From the NCBI GenBank assembly GCA_964001305.1, contig CAXFAI010000040.1, forward strand, positions 16,917 to 80,916: a stretch of DNA of 64,000 bases. The letters run 5' to 3'. Source of the DNA: CAJXMH01 sp964001305 (lineage in GTDB: Bacteria > Bacteroidota > Bacteroidia > Flavobacteriales_E > Vicingaceae). A program made the position numbers and the translations under genes. Below are positions 50,293 through 58,586 of the stretch, piece after piece. The notes below the pieces were generated by a model. The model was given only the letters and a program-made list of their open reading frames with translations. It was not told the DNA's origin and did not search any database. The number at the start of each line of letters is the position of its first letter. Position 1 is the stretch's first letter.

Positions 50293-50427
50293 ATTTCAGG
50301 TTTAAAATGAATAAAAATCAAATATATAGTATAAATATTAACATATTGTTAGTAAGGTGTATAAAATGATGATTATAGTTTAATAAATGGCTTTGTTGAT
50401 TTATTTTCGTTCAAAATTATTTCTTTA

Positions 50428-51633
50428 ATGGACTCTACTATCTCTTATCATGCAGATATCGCTTGGATGCTCACGGCAACATGTTTGGTGTTTTTTATGA
50501 CTCCCGGATTGGCTTTCTTTTATGGGGGAATGGTCAATAAAAAGAACATCATTAGTACCATTTTACAAAGCTTTATTGCTTTGGGCTTAGTCAGTGTTTT
50601 ATGGGTAGTTCTTGTGTTTAGTTTAGCCTTTGGCGATAGCATAGGAGGAGTGATTGGTGATCCTCGAACCTTTTTCATGTTTCAAGGTGTAGGTGCAGAA
50701 TCGCATCCCGACTTATCTCCGGGATTACCCTTGATTCTTTTTGCCATGTTTCAACTAAAGTTTGCCATTATTACGCCAGCTTTGATTTCAGGAGCATTTG
50801 CAGAGCGTATTAACTTTAATGGCTACCTCATATTTGTAACCTTATTTTCCATATTCGTTTATGCGCCATTAGCTCATATGACTTGGCATCCGGAAGGAAT
50901 TTTAAGACAATGGGGAATTTTAGATTACGCTGGCGGAACGGTAGTTCACATGTCGGCAGGAATTGCAGCCCTTGCTGGGGCTATTTCTTTAGGCAGAAGA
51001 AAGTCTCAAGATACTGAGAATACCATCAATATTCCCTTTGTGGTTTTAGGAACTGGAATGCTTTGGTTTGGATGGTTTGGATTTAATGCAGGATCCTCAT
51101 TTGGTGCAAATGGAGAAGCGGCCATGTCATTAGCAACTACCAATACAGCCAGTGCTGCAGCCATGATTGTGTGGATCTTATTGGATTTGTTAAGCGGTAA
51201 AAAAGTATCGGCATTAAATGCTTGTATAGGAGCCATTATTGGTTTAGTAGCCATTACACCTGCAGCTGGCTTAGTAAATATTGGGCACAGTTTAATCATT
51301 GGAATGGCAGCCCCAATTATATGCAGAACGGTAATGAAGTATTGGCATAAGTCTAAAATTGACGATAGTCTTGATGTTTTCCCTTCGCATGGTGTGAGCG
51401 GAATGTTTGGAATGATTGCCACTAGTGTTTTTGCTAAAGAAGTGGGTTTGGTTTATGGGCAGTACGAAACTTTTGTTAAGCACCTGATCGCTCTTGTGCT
51501 CGTTTCTCTTTTTGTTTTTGCCATTTCTTTTACGCTCTATAAAATCACAAATTATATTACTCAATTAAGAGTAGACGTGGAGTCTGAAGAGTTTGGACTC
51601 GACCAAAGTCAACATAACGAACAATTAATTTAA
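50428..51633 (+). CDS. amtB: Ammonium transporter
   Basis: A 401-residue Amt/MEP/Rh-type channel with eleven predicted membrane helices. Family signatures: AWMLTATCLVFFMTPGLAFFYGGMV, AFAERINFNGYLIFVTLFSIFVYAPLAHMTWHPEGILRQWGILDYAGGTVVHMSAGIAALAGA (the signature with the first pore His), WFGFNAGSSFGANGEAAMS and the second pore His in FPSHGVSGMFGMIATSVFA. It imports ammonium/ammonia through the inner membrane. Unusually, no PII (glnK) gene is adjacent; an 83-aa small gene follows after 11 bp and is likely on the same transcript. Confidence 0.95.
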   Translation: MDSTISYHADIAWMLTATCLVFFMTPGLAFFYGGMVNKKNIISTILQSFIALGLVSVLWVVLVFSLAFGDSIGGVIGDPRTFFMFQGVGAESHPDLSPGLPLILFAMFQLKFAIITPALISGAFAERINFNGYLIFVTLFSIFVYAPLAHMTWHPEGILRQWGILDYAGGTVVHMSAGIAALAGAISLGRRKSQDTENTINIPFVVLGTGMLWFGWFGFNAGSSFGANGEAAMSLATTNTASAAAMIVWILLDLLSGKKVSALNACIGAIIGLVAITPAAGLVNIGHSLIIGMAAPIICRTVMKYWHKSKIDDSLDVFPSHGVSGMFGMIATSVFAKEVGLVYGQYETFVKHLIALVLVSLFVFAISFTLYKITNYITQLRVDVESEEFGLDQSQHNEQLI

Positions 51634-51644
51634 ACCTATACAAT

Positions 51645-51896
51645 ATGACAACAGTAAATAGTAAAATGCTCAATTTAGAATCAAATGATTCTATTGCTAC
51701 CATCCACCATTTAGAAAGTGTAGTGGAAGTATATTTTAACAAAAGTGTTAAAAAGGTAACAGAGCTGATTCACTTGTCAAATAACCGAGTGAAAGCCTAT
51801 CAGTATGATGCCGATGAGTATATACATGTAAAAAAAGGTACGCGTATTGGTAGAAAAATTAAGCAAGCATTAAAATCTGCAAATGGGCGAAAATAA
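51645..51896 (+). CDS. Small hypothetical protein downstream of amtB
   Basis: An 83-residue soluble protein, not a PII homologue: it lacks the T-loop and B-loop sequences, and 83 aa is too short for a 112-aa GlnK. The sequence has SIATIHHLESVVEVYFNKSVKKVTELIHLSNNRVKAYQYDADEYIHVKKGTRIGRKIKQALKSANGRK, with a basic C-terminus. I do not recognise the family. The 11-bp gap after amtB suggests the two are co-transcribed, so a role in regulating AmtB or nitrogen is possible. This is inference from position only. Confidence 0.6.
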   Translation: MTTVNSKMLNLESNDSIATIHHLESVVEVYFNKSVKKVTELIHLSNNRVKAYQYDADEYIHVKKGTRIGRKIKQALKSANGRK

Positions 51897-52112
51897 ATTG
51901 GGTTAAGGTTAAGCTCTCTCTTCAATTTTGCTCATCTTCTATACTTATTCGCCGAGGCATTTAGAGACTTTGACAAGAGTAAAACAAGTCAATTTAAATT
52001 GTAAATACAAATGATTTTTTAAACGTCTTCAATTATAAGAAATCATTTTATTTATCAAAAAGTCTCCTAAAACTACAGGATAAAATTGCTAAAGCGAATA
52101 GGGTAGAAGAAA

Positions 52113-52140
52113 AAAAGGCGTGCTATTCAGCACGCCTTTT
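52113..52140 (-). terminator. Terminator downstream of the S9 peptidase gene
   Basis: AAAAGGCGTGCT (52113-52124) pairs with AGCACGCCTTTT (52129-52140) around ATTC. It lies 18 bp past the stop on the minus strand, with AAAAA/TTTTT arms. The gap 51897-52112 shows nothing else. Confidence 0.85.
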
Positions 52141-52158
52141 CAAATTTATATTGTTTGA

Positions 52159-54144
52159 TTATTTTAAATGCATGGCAAAGAAACCCATCATGGTTTCATA
52201 TAATTCAATGCGATTTTCTTCTTTTCCAAATCCATGCCCCTCATCATATTTAACCATATAGGGAGTTTCAATTCCTCTCGATCTCAAGTTTTTCACCACC
52301 TGATCTGATTCGTCGATATTAACCCTAGGATCGTTTGCTCCTTGAACTACAAAAAGCGGTTTGGTCATTTTATCTACGTTTAAAGCAGGCGAAACGGCCT
52401 TCATGATTTCTTGATCTTCAGGATCATTTTCATCATACCATTGCTCATACACTTGTTGTAAATAAGGTTTCCAATAGGGTGGAAATGACTTGAAAAAAGT
52501 AAATAGGTTAGAAACACCTACATAATCCACCCCACAGGTATACAAGTCGGGTGTTTTAACCAAACTACCTAAGGTGGCTAAACCACCATAACTCGCACCA
52601 TAGATGGCAATCTTACTTTCATCAATCATATCTAGTGTTTTTACATAAGCTACGGCATCTTCTAAATCATCCAACATTTTACGGCCAATTTGCTTACAGC
52701 CTGCTAAGTAAAAATCTTTCCCATAGCCACCAGAACCTCTGTAGTTTACTTGCAGGGTAGCATAGCCTCTACTTGCAAATAATTGCGTTTCCGGATTGTA
52801 ACCCCAACTGTCTCTTGGTCCATAAGGCCCTCCATGTGGGTTTACAATTAAGGGAACTTTTTGACCTTCCACGGCTTCTATGGGAATAGTTAAATAGCCG
52901 TAAATGGTAAGTCCATCTCTTGACGTAAACTTAATCGGGCGCATTTCAGCCATATCTGCCTCTTTGAGTTGAGGCATTAGGTCAATTACTTCTTTAAATT
53001 CATTGTTGTTTCTATTGTATGTAAAGTATTTGCCGTATAAGCGGTCAGAAGTAACATACAGCAGGTATTTTTCTTCATCATCTGTTTTACTGCTAATGTA
53101 AAAGTCCTTATCGCCAAATTGCGCCTTGAAGAGTTTATCAAGTTCTTTAGCCGTTTCACTTACAGGAATAATGTGATACTTTTCACCATTGTAGAAGAAA
53201 TAATCTACTTCAAAGTTTCTCTTTCTCGAAAAGCCCATACCACCCATATCAAAAGTAGGGTTGCTGTAAACTTTCTTTATGCTTTTCTTTTTAGCTAAGT
53301 CATAAAGCAATATTTCATCGGTATTGCTTTCTAAATTAGTCATCACATAAGCATCGTGTTTATTTTCTGAAGTATAATCAAACTCCATGATGTAAAAATT
53401 GTCCTTCCAATTCGTGGTAAGCACTTCTTCAAATTCTCCTCCTTTTTCAATTTGGTAATAAAGCACATACTCAGTTCCATTTTGTTGCTTGGTAAAAGCT
53501 CTTAGATTACCATCCTTGTCAAAGTCATAACCGCTTATAGGGTTAGAAGGATCATCATTGGAATAAAGCTGTTCCAAATCTCCTGTTTCAATATTGATTT
53601 TAAAAGGTTCAAAGATTTGAGGATTGTTTTTATTCATGGAAATAATCATGTGATTTTTATCCTCTTTCAGGGATTCCAAGATACTAACTCGCACGCCTTC
53701 AAAAGGGGTTAGTTCGACTTGATTTTTACCGTCAATATCTACTCCAAACAAATGGTAATTTTCATTACCCCCTTTATCCATGGTGTAAATCAAACGATTG
53801 GGGTTGGCCCAAAAGTATCCTCTGATTAATTCATCGGTTTCTTCAATCACTTTGGTGATTTCATCAGTTTCGGTGTTTTTGATGTACACATGACTTTTAC
53901 CCTTGTCGTCTCTTTGTTTGTAAGAAACATATTGGCCATCTGGCGAAAATTTGAATGAAAACTGATTCGGGCGTTTAAAATAGTCTTTCACGCTGTATTT
54001 GTAATCACCAGTTTCTTTAGCGGCTAACGCTTTTAATTCTTCTGAGGAAGAAACAAGTTCTGGATTACCTTTTACAACTTCTTCTTGTGCTTGTGTCATA
54101 AATGAGCAAGATAAAATAGAGATGAGTAAAATGGATTTTTTCAT
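52159..54144 (-). CDS. Secreted prolyl oligopeptidase family (S9) peptidase
   Basis: A 661-residue exported S9-family peptidase. The start is set at MKKSILLISILSCSFMTQAQEE (ATG 54144), which gives a proper signal peptide; a 28-codon longer frame is upstream. The N-terminal half is a seven-bladed beta-propeller (PDGQYVSYKQRDDKGKSHVYIKN, etc.). The C-terminal alpha/beta-hydrolase has the nucleophile in IYGASYGGLATLGS, the Asp in VVQGANDPRVNIDES and the catalytic His in YDEGHGFGKEENR. It cleaves dipeptides or acylamino peptides from peptide N-termini and fits peptide use in the periplasm. The GGNENYHLF segment is typical of the Bacteroidota branch. Confidence 0.92.
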   Translation of the reverse strand: MKKSILLISILSCSFMTQAQEEVVKGNPELVSSSEELKALAAKETGDYKYSVKDYFKRPNQFSFKFSPDGQYVSYKQRDDKGKSHVYIKNTETDEITKVIEETDELIRGYFWANPNRLIYTMDKGGNENYHLFGVDIDGKNQVELTPFEGVRVSILESLKEDKNHMIISMNKNNPQIFEPFKINIETGDLEQLYSNDDPSNPISGYDFDKDGNLRAFTKQQNGTEYVLYYQIEKGGEFEEVLTTNWKDNFYIMEFDYTSENKHDAYVMTNLESNTDEILLYDLAKKKSIKKVYSNPTFDMGGMGFSRKRNFEVDYFFYNGEKYHIIPVSETAKELDKLFKAQFGDKDFYISSKTDDEEKYLLYVTSDRLYGKYFTYNRNNNEFKEVIDLMPQLKEADMAEMRPIKFTSRDGLTIYGYLTIPIEAVEGQKVPLIVNPHGGPYGPRDSWGYNPETQLFASRGYATLQVNYRGSGGYGKDFYLAGCKQIGRKMLDDLEDAVAYVKTLDMIDESKIAIYGASYGGLATLGSLVKTPDLYTCGVDYVGVSNLFTFFKSFPPYWKPYLQQVYEQWYDENDPEDQEIMKAVSPALNVDKMTKPLFVVQGANDPRVNIDESDQVVKNLRSRGIETPYMVKYDEGHGFGKEENRIELYETMMGFFAMHLK

Positions 54145-54335
54145 CGGGATTAGTTTTAAATAGACAAACAAGATAAGGCAGAGTTTTTTAATTTCTCTTG
54201 AATTCTTGACTAAACGATAAGAAGTCATGTAAATGGTTGAAAATTAGGGTTAGGCGGAAGGAGAGAAATTCATAAAAAGCTGTTTTTGGCATTCTGCATC
54301 TAAAGTAAATAAGCATGAAGCGGTGAGTAGTAGCT

Positions 54336-54521
54336 CTAATTATTTCGAATGAAAAAATATAAGAAAAAAGCGACCCAAAATATTGAACTGATTGTATACT
54401 CTTTCCAGTTTCCGCCTTTCATATGATAAAGATCGCCAGCTTTGTATGTAAAGCCACTAAAAACTGAAAGGACGATAATACCCGGTAAACGGAACAAGAA
54501 GTATAGAAGGTAGTCATCCAT
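54336..54521 (-). CDS. Small two-helix membrane protein
   Basis: A 61-residue hydrophobic protein with an N-terminal helix (YLLYFLFRLPGIIVLSVFSGF) and a C-terminal helix (YTISSIFWVAFFLYFFI), joined by a polar loop with Tyr and Lys (TYKAGDLYHMKGGNWKE). No family is recognised. It stands alone between the S9 peptidase and the VOC gene. Coding probability is moderate: the ORF is short and there is no neighbour support. Confidence 0.42.
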   Translation of the reverse strand: MDDYLLYFLFRLPGIIVLSVFSGFTYKAGDLYHMKGGNWKEYTISSIFWVAFFLYFFIRNN

Positions 54522-54666
54522 TTGCTAATGAGAAACAAATTTTGAACCTACGATTGATAAAATTAAAGTGCAAAGAAAAAATAGTCTTAATACGCTTATT
54601 CGATTATTCAAATGGCAATTAAAGAGCTCATTTTTTTCACCTCTACCTACGCTTTTACAAAGCAGA

Positions 54667-55116
54667 TTATTCATCGGGACTGGTGTAAGTGACAAAGTCA
54701 ATTCCAATCCCATTGGGATCTACAATGGCAAAATGTCGGTCTCCCCAAGGCTCATCACGGAGTTCAACTTCTATGATAACTCCTTTTGCCTTGAGTTGTT
54801 TGTAAACATCATCTACATGCTCAACTTCAATTGTTAAGTAAACTCCTTTACCATTAAATTCAGATTGAAAAATGGGCTTTTGACTCGGGTGGTTTGGTTT
54901 TAGAAAAGCAATTTCTGCTGAGTGATTTGGTGTGTGAAGCAATAGGTAAAATTCATTTTCAAAGCTGATTCCAAAGTCTAGAATTTCAGTGTAGAATTTC
55001 TTGGTTTCAGTTAAGTTCTCGGTAATAATTCCTGCGTTAAGTTTCATTTTGTTAGTAGTTTGAGCATTTGTCCATCCTATACTGATTACAAATGCAGTTA
55101 ATAGAAATACTTTCAT
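54667..55116 (-). CDS. VOC superfamily (glyoxalase-like) protein, possible exported form
   Basis: The core is a single-repeat vicinal-oxygen-chelate protein (MKLNAGIITENLTETKKFYTEILDFGISFENEFYLLLHT ... VEVELRDEPWGDRHFAIVDPNGIGIDFVTYT), whose family includes glyoxalases, dioxygenases and antibiotic-resistance proteins. The metal residues are only partly visible. If the start is ATG 55116 the protein gains MKVFLLTAFVISIGWTNAQ, a textbook signal peptide, which is unusual for a VOC protein. If ATG 55047 is used it is a normal cytosolic 126-aa protein. The gene follows the AraC-type regulator by 67 bp and is likely in its operon. Confidence 0.78.
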   Translation of the reverse strand: MKVFLLTAFVISIGWTNAQTTNKMKLNAGIITENLTETKKFYTEILDFGISFENEFYLLLHTPNHSAEIAFLKPNHPSQKPIFQSEFNGKGVYLTIEVEHVDDVYKQLKAKGVIIEVELRDEPWGDRHFAIVDPNGIGIDFVTYTSPDE

Positions 55117-55183
55117 GTTGATTAAATTTGTTTAAACAAACATAGCCGCATGTTAAGCAGGAAAATTGTAAAAAACGGACAAA

Positions 55184-55996
55184 CTAATAAAAGGCTTCAG
55201 TAGGTGTAACCCCGTAGAAGGTTTTGAAACTCTTAATAAAATGGGCTTGGTCAAAAAATCCAACATCAAAGTACAATTTATTGTCTTTTAAACTTTGTTT
55301 GTTTGGCGTGCTATTTAAAATATATTGAAAACGGACTACATTGCTGAAAGACTTGGCGGTTGTTCCAATATAAAAATTGAAGATTCTACGCAATTGTCTG
55401 GGACTTAAACCCGTCATAAGATCTTTTTCGGTATCCAAGTTTCCCTTTTTTTTAAGAATCAGTTGTAGTGAATTTAAAAAACGCTGGTCGTAAATAATCG
55501 TTTGTTTTTCTAAAAACCGAGTGAATTTTTCGTTCAATTTACAGCTAATAGTTTCAAATGAATCTGTAGGCTTAATTTCTATGCAAAGCCATTTAGCTAA
55601 ATGAGGTAGAATACTTTTTAATTCTTGCGATTGATTACTTAAACTTTTCGCATTTATCCCAAAGAGACTTGGAAAAGCAGATGGTAAAAATCGAATTCCG
55701 ATATAATCAAATTCTTTACCGATTGGAAACTGAACGAATTTTTTACAAAATCCCATCACAAAATTATCTGCTGGATTGTTATGGTCAAAAAATAAATCAA
55801 TACAGCCATCAGAAACTACTCGGTAATTATAATCGTTTTCTAGCGGTTTTTGTGTTTTGAGTTGCCAGAAACAGTAAATGAAGTTTTCAATTTCTTTACA
55901 TGGCCTGCTTTCTAGATACTGTATTTCGTTATCCTTAGCCGAAACAGTTGGCTGAATAGGTTTGTAGTGTGCTCTTATGGTTTTTAGTTCATTCAT
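55184..55996 (-). CDS. AraC-family transcriptional regulator
   Basis: A 270-residue regulator. The N-terminal sensor domain has YRVVSDGCIDLFFDH and FDYIGIRFLPSAFPSLFGI (DUF6597-like). The C-terminal AraC HTH pair is visible in LSPRQLRRIFNFYIGTTAKSFSNVVRFQYILNS and YFDVGFFDQAHFIKSFKTFYGVTPTEAFY. This combination is common in Bacteroidota and often controls a nearby small enzyme gene; here the VOC gene lies 67 bp downstream, its likely target. The effector is unknown. Confidence 0.9.
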   Translation of the reverse strand: MNELKTIRAHYKPIQPTVSAKDNEIQYLESRPCKEIENFIYCFWQLKTQKPLENDYNYRVVSDGCIDLFFDHNNPADNFVMGFCKKFVQFPIGKEFDYIGIRFLPSAFPSLFGINAKSLSNQSQELKSILPHLAKWLCIEIKPTDSFETISCKLNEKFTRFLEKQTIIYDQRFLNSLQLILKKKGNLDTEKDLMTGLSPRQLRRIFNFYIGTTAKSFSNVVRFQYILNSTPNKQSLKDNKLYFDVGFFDQAHFIKSFKTFYGVTPTEAFY

Positions 55997-56363
55997 GACT
56001 TATAACTGCAATACATAAACATTCACTATAATTATCATCAGGGAGTCAGCAATGGTTTTGCTAAAATTACCATTTCCCACAAAAGAGCAAGCAGGGCAGT
56101 TTAGTACTTAGTTAAACTGAAAAGCATTTTTGAGACTAATAAAAAAGGTAGAAATTAATGGAATAAATTCTTGTTTTTTAGCTCAGTTTTTTGTGAGCGA
56201 GCCGTTTTTATTTTATGAGCCTTGTAATCAGTCAAAACGATAATACAAGTGTTGTTATTAGCGTCAATCTCAATTATGAAGCTTTAAAACAAAAGTTCCT
56301 ATTTCTCAGGCAACGAAAATGGTTAGAAATAACTCTAACAGGTATAATCTAATAAAAAATTTA
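55997..56363. other. Intergenic region, no gene seen
   Basis: A 367-bp AT-rich gap between the AraC regulator and the BspA-like gene. A weak hairpin AATGGTTTT / AAATTACCATT lies near 56050. I see no tRNA, terminator with a convincing stem, or clear -7 element. The divergent promoters must lie here, but no exact TAnnTTTG stands out. Confidence 0.5.
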
Positions 56364-58109
56364 ATGATGAAAACAATACCAAATTCTCAAAAAATAATTG
56401 CAACTTTTCTTTTATTGTTTTTATTCGGTCTAAATCATTTAAGTGCTCAATTCAGTGCTTCATTAGATAGCTCTGATTTTGTTACCACCTATCAAACCTC
56501 AATATTAGAACCTTATGTAAGTGATAGTTCTTTTAGAATATTGACAGATAGTAATTACCACTATAATTATGACTTAGATTGGAACAATGACGGGATCTTT
56601 GATACTTTAGGCTTACAAGGAGATTTCTTATTAACTTATGATAGTATAGGAGTATATACAATCAGGATTAGGGGCGATTTCCCACGTTTACTTGTAAGCC
56701 CAAAGATTATTGATGTAAAACAGTGGGGAGATAATGCATGGAAAAATATGGAATATGGATTTCGAAATACTCGCTTCCTTCAAATTTCAGCTCATGATTC
56801 CCCAAATTTAGATAGTGTTACAAGTTTGGAGGGCTTGTTTTTTTACTCTGAATTTGATGGAAGGATTGATCATTGGGATGTTTCCAATATACAGAACATG
56901 TCTAAAGTGTTCGCCTCTGCTTGGAGATATAATCAGCCGATTTCCAATTGGGATGTTTCCTCCGTTACCGACATGAGTTCCATGTTTTCTGGTGCTCAGG
57001 CATTTAATCAGCCTATAGCTAATTGGGATGTTTCAAATGTAACTGATATGGATGATTTGTTCAGCTATTCAAACTTTAATCAGCCTTTAGCTAATTGGGA
57101 TGTATCTTCTGTTAAGTCGATGTTACGAATGTTCACCGGTACACCTTTTAATCAACCAATAGGTAATTGGGATGTGTCTTCGGTGGAGAATATGAATTAT
57201 ATGTTTAATCATTGTTTGAGCTTTAATCAAGAATTAAACAATTGGGATGTTAGTGCTGTAAAGAGCATGTTTGGGATGTTTAGAGATGCTTCGTCTTTTA
57301 ATAAAAACATTTCAAATTGGACTACCGATTCGGTTATAAACATGGGTCAAATGTTTTATAACTCTGCATTTAATACTAACATAGATACTTGGAATGTTTC
57401 TAATGTAATCTATTTCGGTAATATGTTTAATCGCTCTGCATTTAATCAAAACATTAATAGCTGGGATGTGTCAAGTGCAGTATCATTGGAAGGGATGTTC
57501 GCATTTAACTCATCTTTTAATCATTCATTAAGCAATTGGGATGTATCTAATGTTACTAGCATGAGAGAAATGTTTAGAGATGCATTCGCATTTAATCAAG
57601 ATTTATCAGCATGGAATTTGGACTCTATTAAAGGCCGAGTTTCATTGTATAGAATGTTTGATAACAGTGCAATGTCAGTTTCAAACTATGATGCTACATT
57701 GAATTCATGGGGCAGCCAAAATCTTGCTGATTCTATAACCTTTGGAGTTCAGGGCCTAGAGTACTGTGCTAGTCAAATGGCAAGAAACACTCTAATAAGC
57801 AAAGGATGGATTTTCTTTGGTGATAATTTACAAGCAGGCTGCTCAGTAGTTGGACTTGATGAATCAGTTGAAAAAGAAAAAGAACTTTTAAAGGTATACC
57901 CTACAATAACTGATGGAAGTTTTAAAGTAGAAATTGAAGGTAAATCAGGATTCGATCGATTGATTACAATTTTTGATCAACAAGGTCGATTAATTCTAAA
58001 TAAGGATGTCATTGGGCCAGTCACTGACTTTAATATTTCTAATTTGACTAATGGTTTGTACATAGTTAAATATAGAACAGAAACAAGAAAAGTATATCTT
58101 CAGAAGTAA
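56364..58109 (+). CDS. BspA-like (DUF285) repeat surface protein with T9SS sorting domain
   Basis: A 581-residue exported protein counted from MMKTIPNS (ATG 56364; a 15-codon longer frame at 56319 would bury the signal peptide). The signal peptide is MKTIPNSQKIIATFLLLFLFGLNHLSAQ. Residues of about 155-450 are tandem 25-residue BspA/DUF285 repeats (e.g. FNQPIANWDVSNVTDMDDLFSYS, FNQPIGNWDVSSVENMNYMFNHC), the short leucine-rich-repeat-like unit of bacterial surface adhesins. The last 75 residues are a T9SS type A sorting domain (LLKVYPTITDGSFKVEIEGKS ... LTNGLYIVKYRTETRK). It is expected at the outer surface, with an adhesive or binding role. Confidence 0.9.
   Translation: MMKTIPNSQKIIATFLLLFLFGLNHLSAQFSASLDSSDFVTTYQTSILEPYVSDSSFRILTDSNYHYNYDLDWNNDGIFDTLGLQGDFLLTYDSIGVYTIRIRGDFPRLLVSPKIIDVKQWGDNAWKNMEYGFRNTRFLQISAHDSPNLDSVTSLEGLFFYSEFDGRIDHWDVSNIQNMSKVFASAWRYNQPISNWDVSSVTDMSSMFSGAQAFNQPIANWDVSNVTDMDDLFSYSNFNQPLANWDVSSVKSMLRMFTGTPFNQPIGNWDVSSVENMNYMFNHCLSFNQELNNWDVSAVKSMFGMFRDASSFNKNISNWTTDSVINMGQMFYNSAFNTNIDTWNVSNVIYFGNMFNRSAFNQNINSWDVSSAVSLEGMFAFNSSFNHSLSNWDVSNVTSMREMFRDAFAFNQDLSAWNLDSIKGRVSLYRMFDNSAMSVSNYDATLNSWGSQNLADSITFGVQGLEYCASQMARNTLISKGWIFFGDNLQAGCSVVGLDESVEKEKELLKVYPTITDGSFKVEIEGKSGFDRLITIFDQQGRLILNKDVIGPVTDFNISNLTNGLYIVKYRTETRKVYLQK
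56868..57640 (+). repeat. Tandem coding repeats (BspA/DUF285 units, about 75 bp each)
   Basis: The coding region of the BspA-like gene is built from repeats of about 75 bp centred on AATTGGGATGT (NWDV), encoding NWDVSxVxxMxxMF plus a variable FNxx segment. Units are diverged at the third codon positions but aligned in phase, as in other BspA-like adhesins, so copy-number change by recombination is possible. Confidence 0.75.
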
Positions 58110-58584
58110 GTGCAGTCACGTTAGGTTTGGATGTTGTCTTTCGGTTTATTAATAAATTCTGTTTTTGGCTCAGTAGTCGTGGTTCTTTTCCAAGGCATGA
58201 TAATTTGAGTTTTGATTCAAATTGCAAGCTAAAAAAGTGTAAACGATGTTTGTATAACGCTGTAAAGGATGTTTATATATCGTACCTAATTAAGCCTAAC
58301 GTCTCGGCTATGCGTAGTGCAGGATTTTGAAACACTTATCTTTCGGTTTAGCACTTACGTTAGCCAAAGCTACACTTTGTGTTTTTAACTTATTTTTCTC
58401 TAAAACGTCAAAGCGTAGCTTTGGCGGAATTGAGGCACTTACTTTCCGGCTAGTACTTTTGCCCGCATTACGTATAGCTTTTGTTGGGGCATCGTGCTTT
58501 TTTTTCGGTTGCCTTTCAGCGTTGGCGTGAAAGCTCTTTGCAACCGCAGGAACGAGGATTGCAATGTGCTTGAACTTGGGTTGG
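58110..58584. other. Non-coding accessory interval with nested palindromes
   Basis: A 475-bp interval without a supportable gene. It holds the motif ACGTTAGG (58118-58125) and its exact inverse CCTAACGT (58295-58302), the large imperfect palindrome at 58307-58478, and the left flank element of the restriction-modification island. Two apparent open frames (58127-58330 and 58327-58530) run through the palindromes, with low-complexity Phe/Ser/Lys-rich translations, and are judged not to be genes. Confidence 0.7.
58307..58478. repeat. Large imperfect palindrome beside the restriction-modification island
   Basis: The outer arms GCTATGCGTAGTGC (58307-58320) and GCATTACGTATAGC (58465-58478) are inverted with 12 of 14 matches. 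The inner arms, 17 bases from 58363-58379 starting GCCAAAGCTAC and 58409-58425 ending GTAGCTTTGGC, match 16 of 17. The span could fold into a long cruciform or RNA stem. The outer-arm wording (GGCTATGCGTAGTGC) recalls interspersed Bacteroidota intergenic repeats, so copies elsewhere in the genome are expected. Confidence 0.72.
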
Positions 58585-58586
58585 CT
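58506..58586 (+). repeat. Left flank element of the restriction-modification island
   Basis: The stem CGGTTGC (58506-58512) / GCAACCG (58540-58546) and the inner stem CTTTCA/TGAAAG (58513-58533) enclose the loop sequence TTTCAGCGTTGG (58514-58525). The tail AATGTGCTTGAAC ... GTTGGCT follows at 58563-58586. The right flank shares the 12-base loop exactly and 20 of 24 tail bases, but its stem is different. The mcrC stop codon (58585-58587) overlaps the tail end. Confidence 0.72.

Noticed and set aside
54525..54837. ORFs on both strands between the small membrane gene and the VOC gene
   Set aside because: They are out-of-frame shadows of the VOC gene 3' end and AT-rich gap; no recognisable protein.
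58118..58302. Integron attC-like sites (GTTRRRY at 58120 and RYYYAAC at 58294)
   Set aside because: The motifs are in the wrong order and distance for one attC site and no integron integrase is in the window; the match is to 7-base degenerate patterns only.
58127..58530. Two overlapping plus-strand open frames of 67 aa in the palindromic interval
   Set aside because: They run through the inverted repeats, their translations are Phe/Leu/Ser-rich without domains, and no neighbour or start context supports them.
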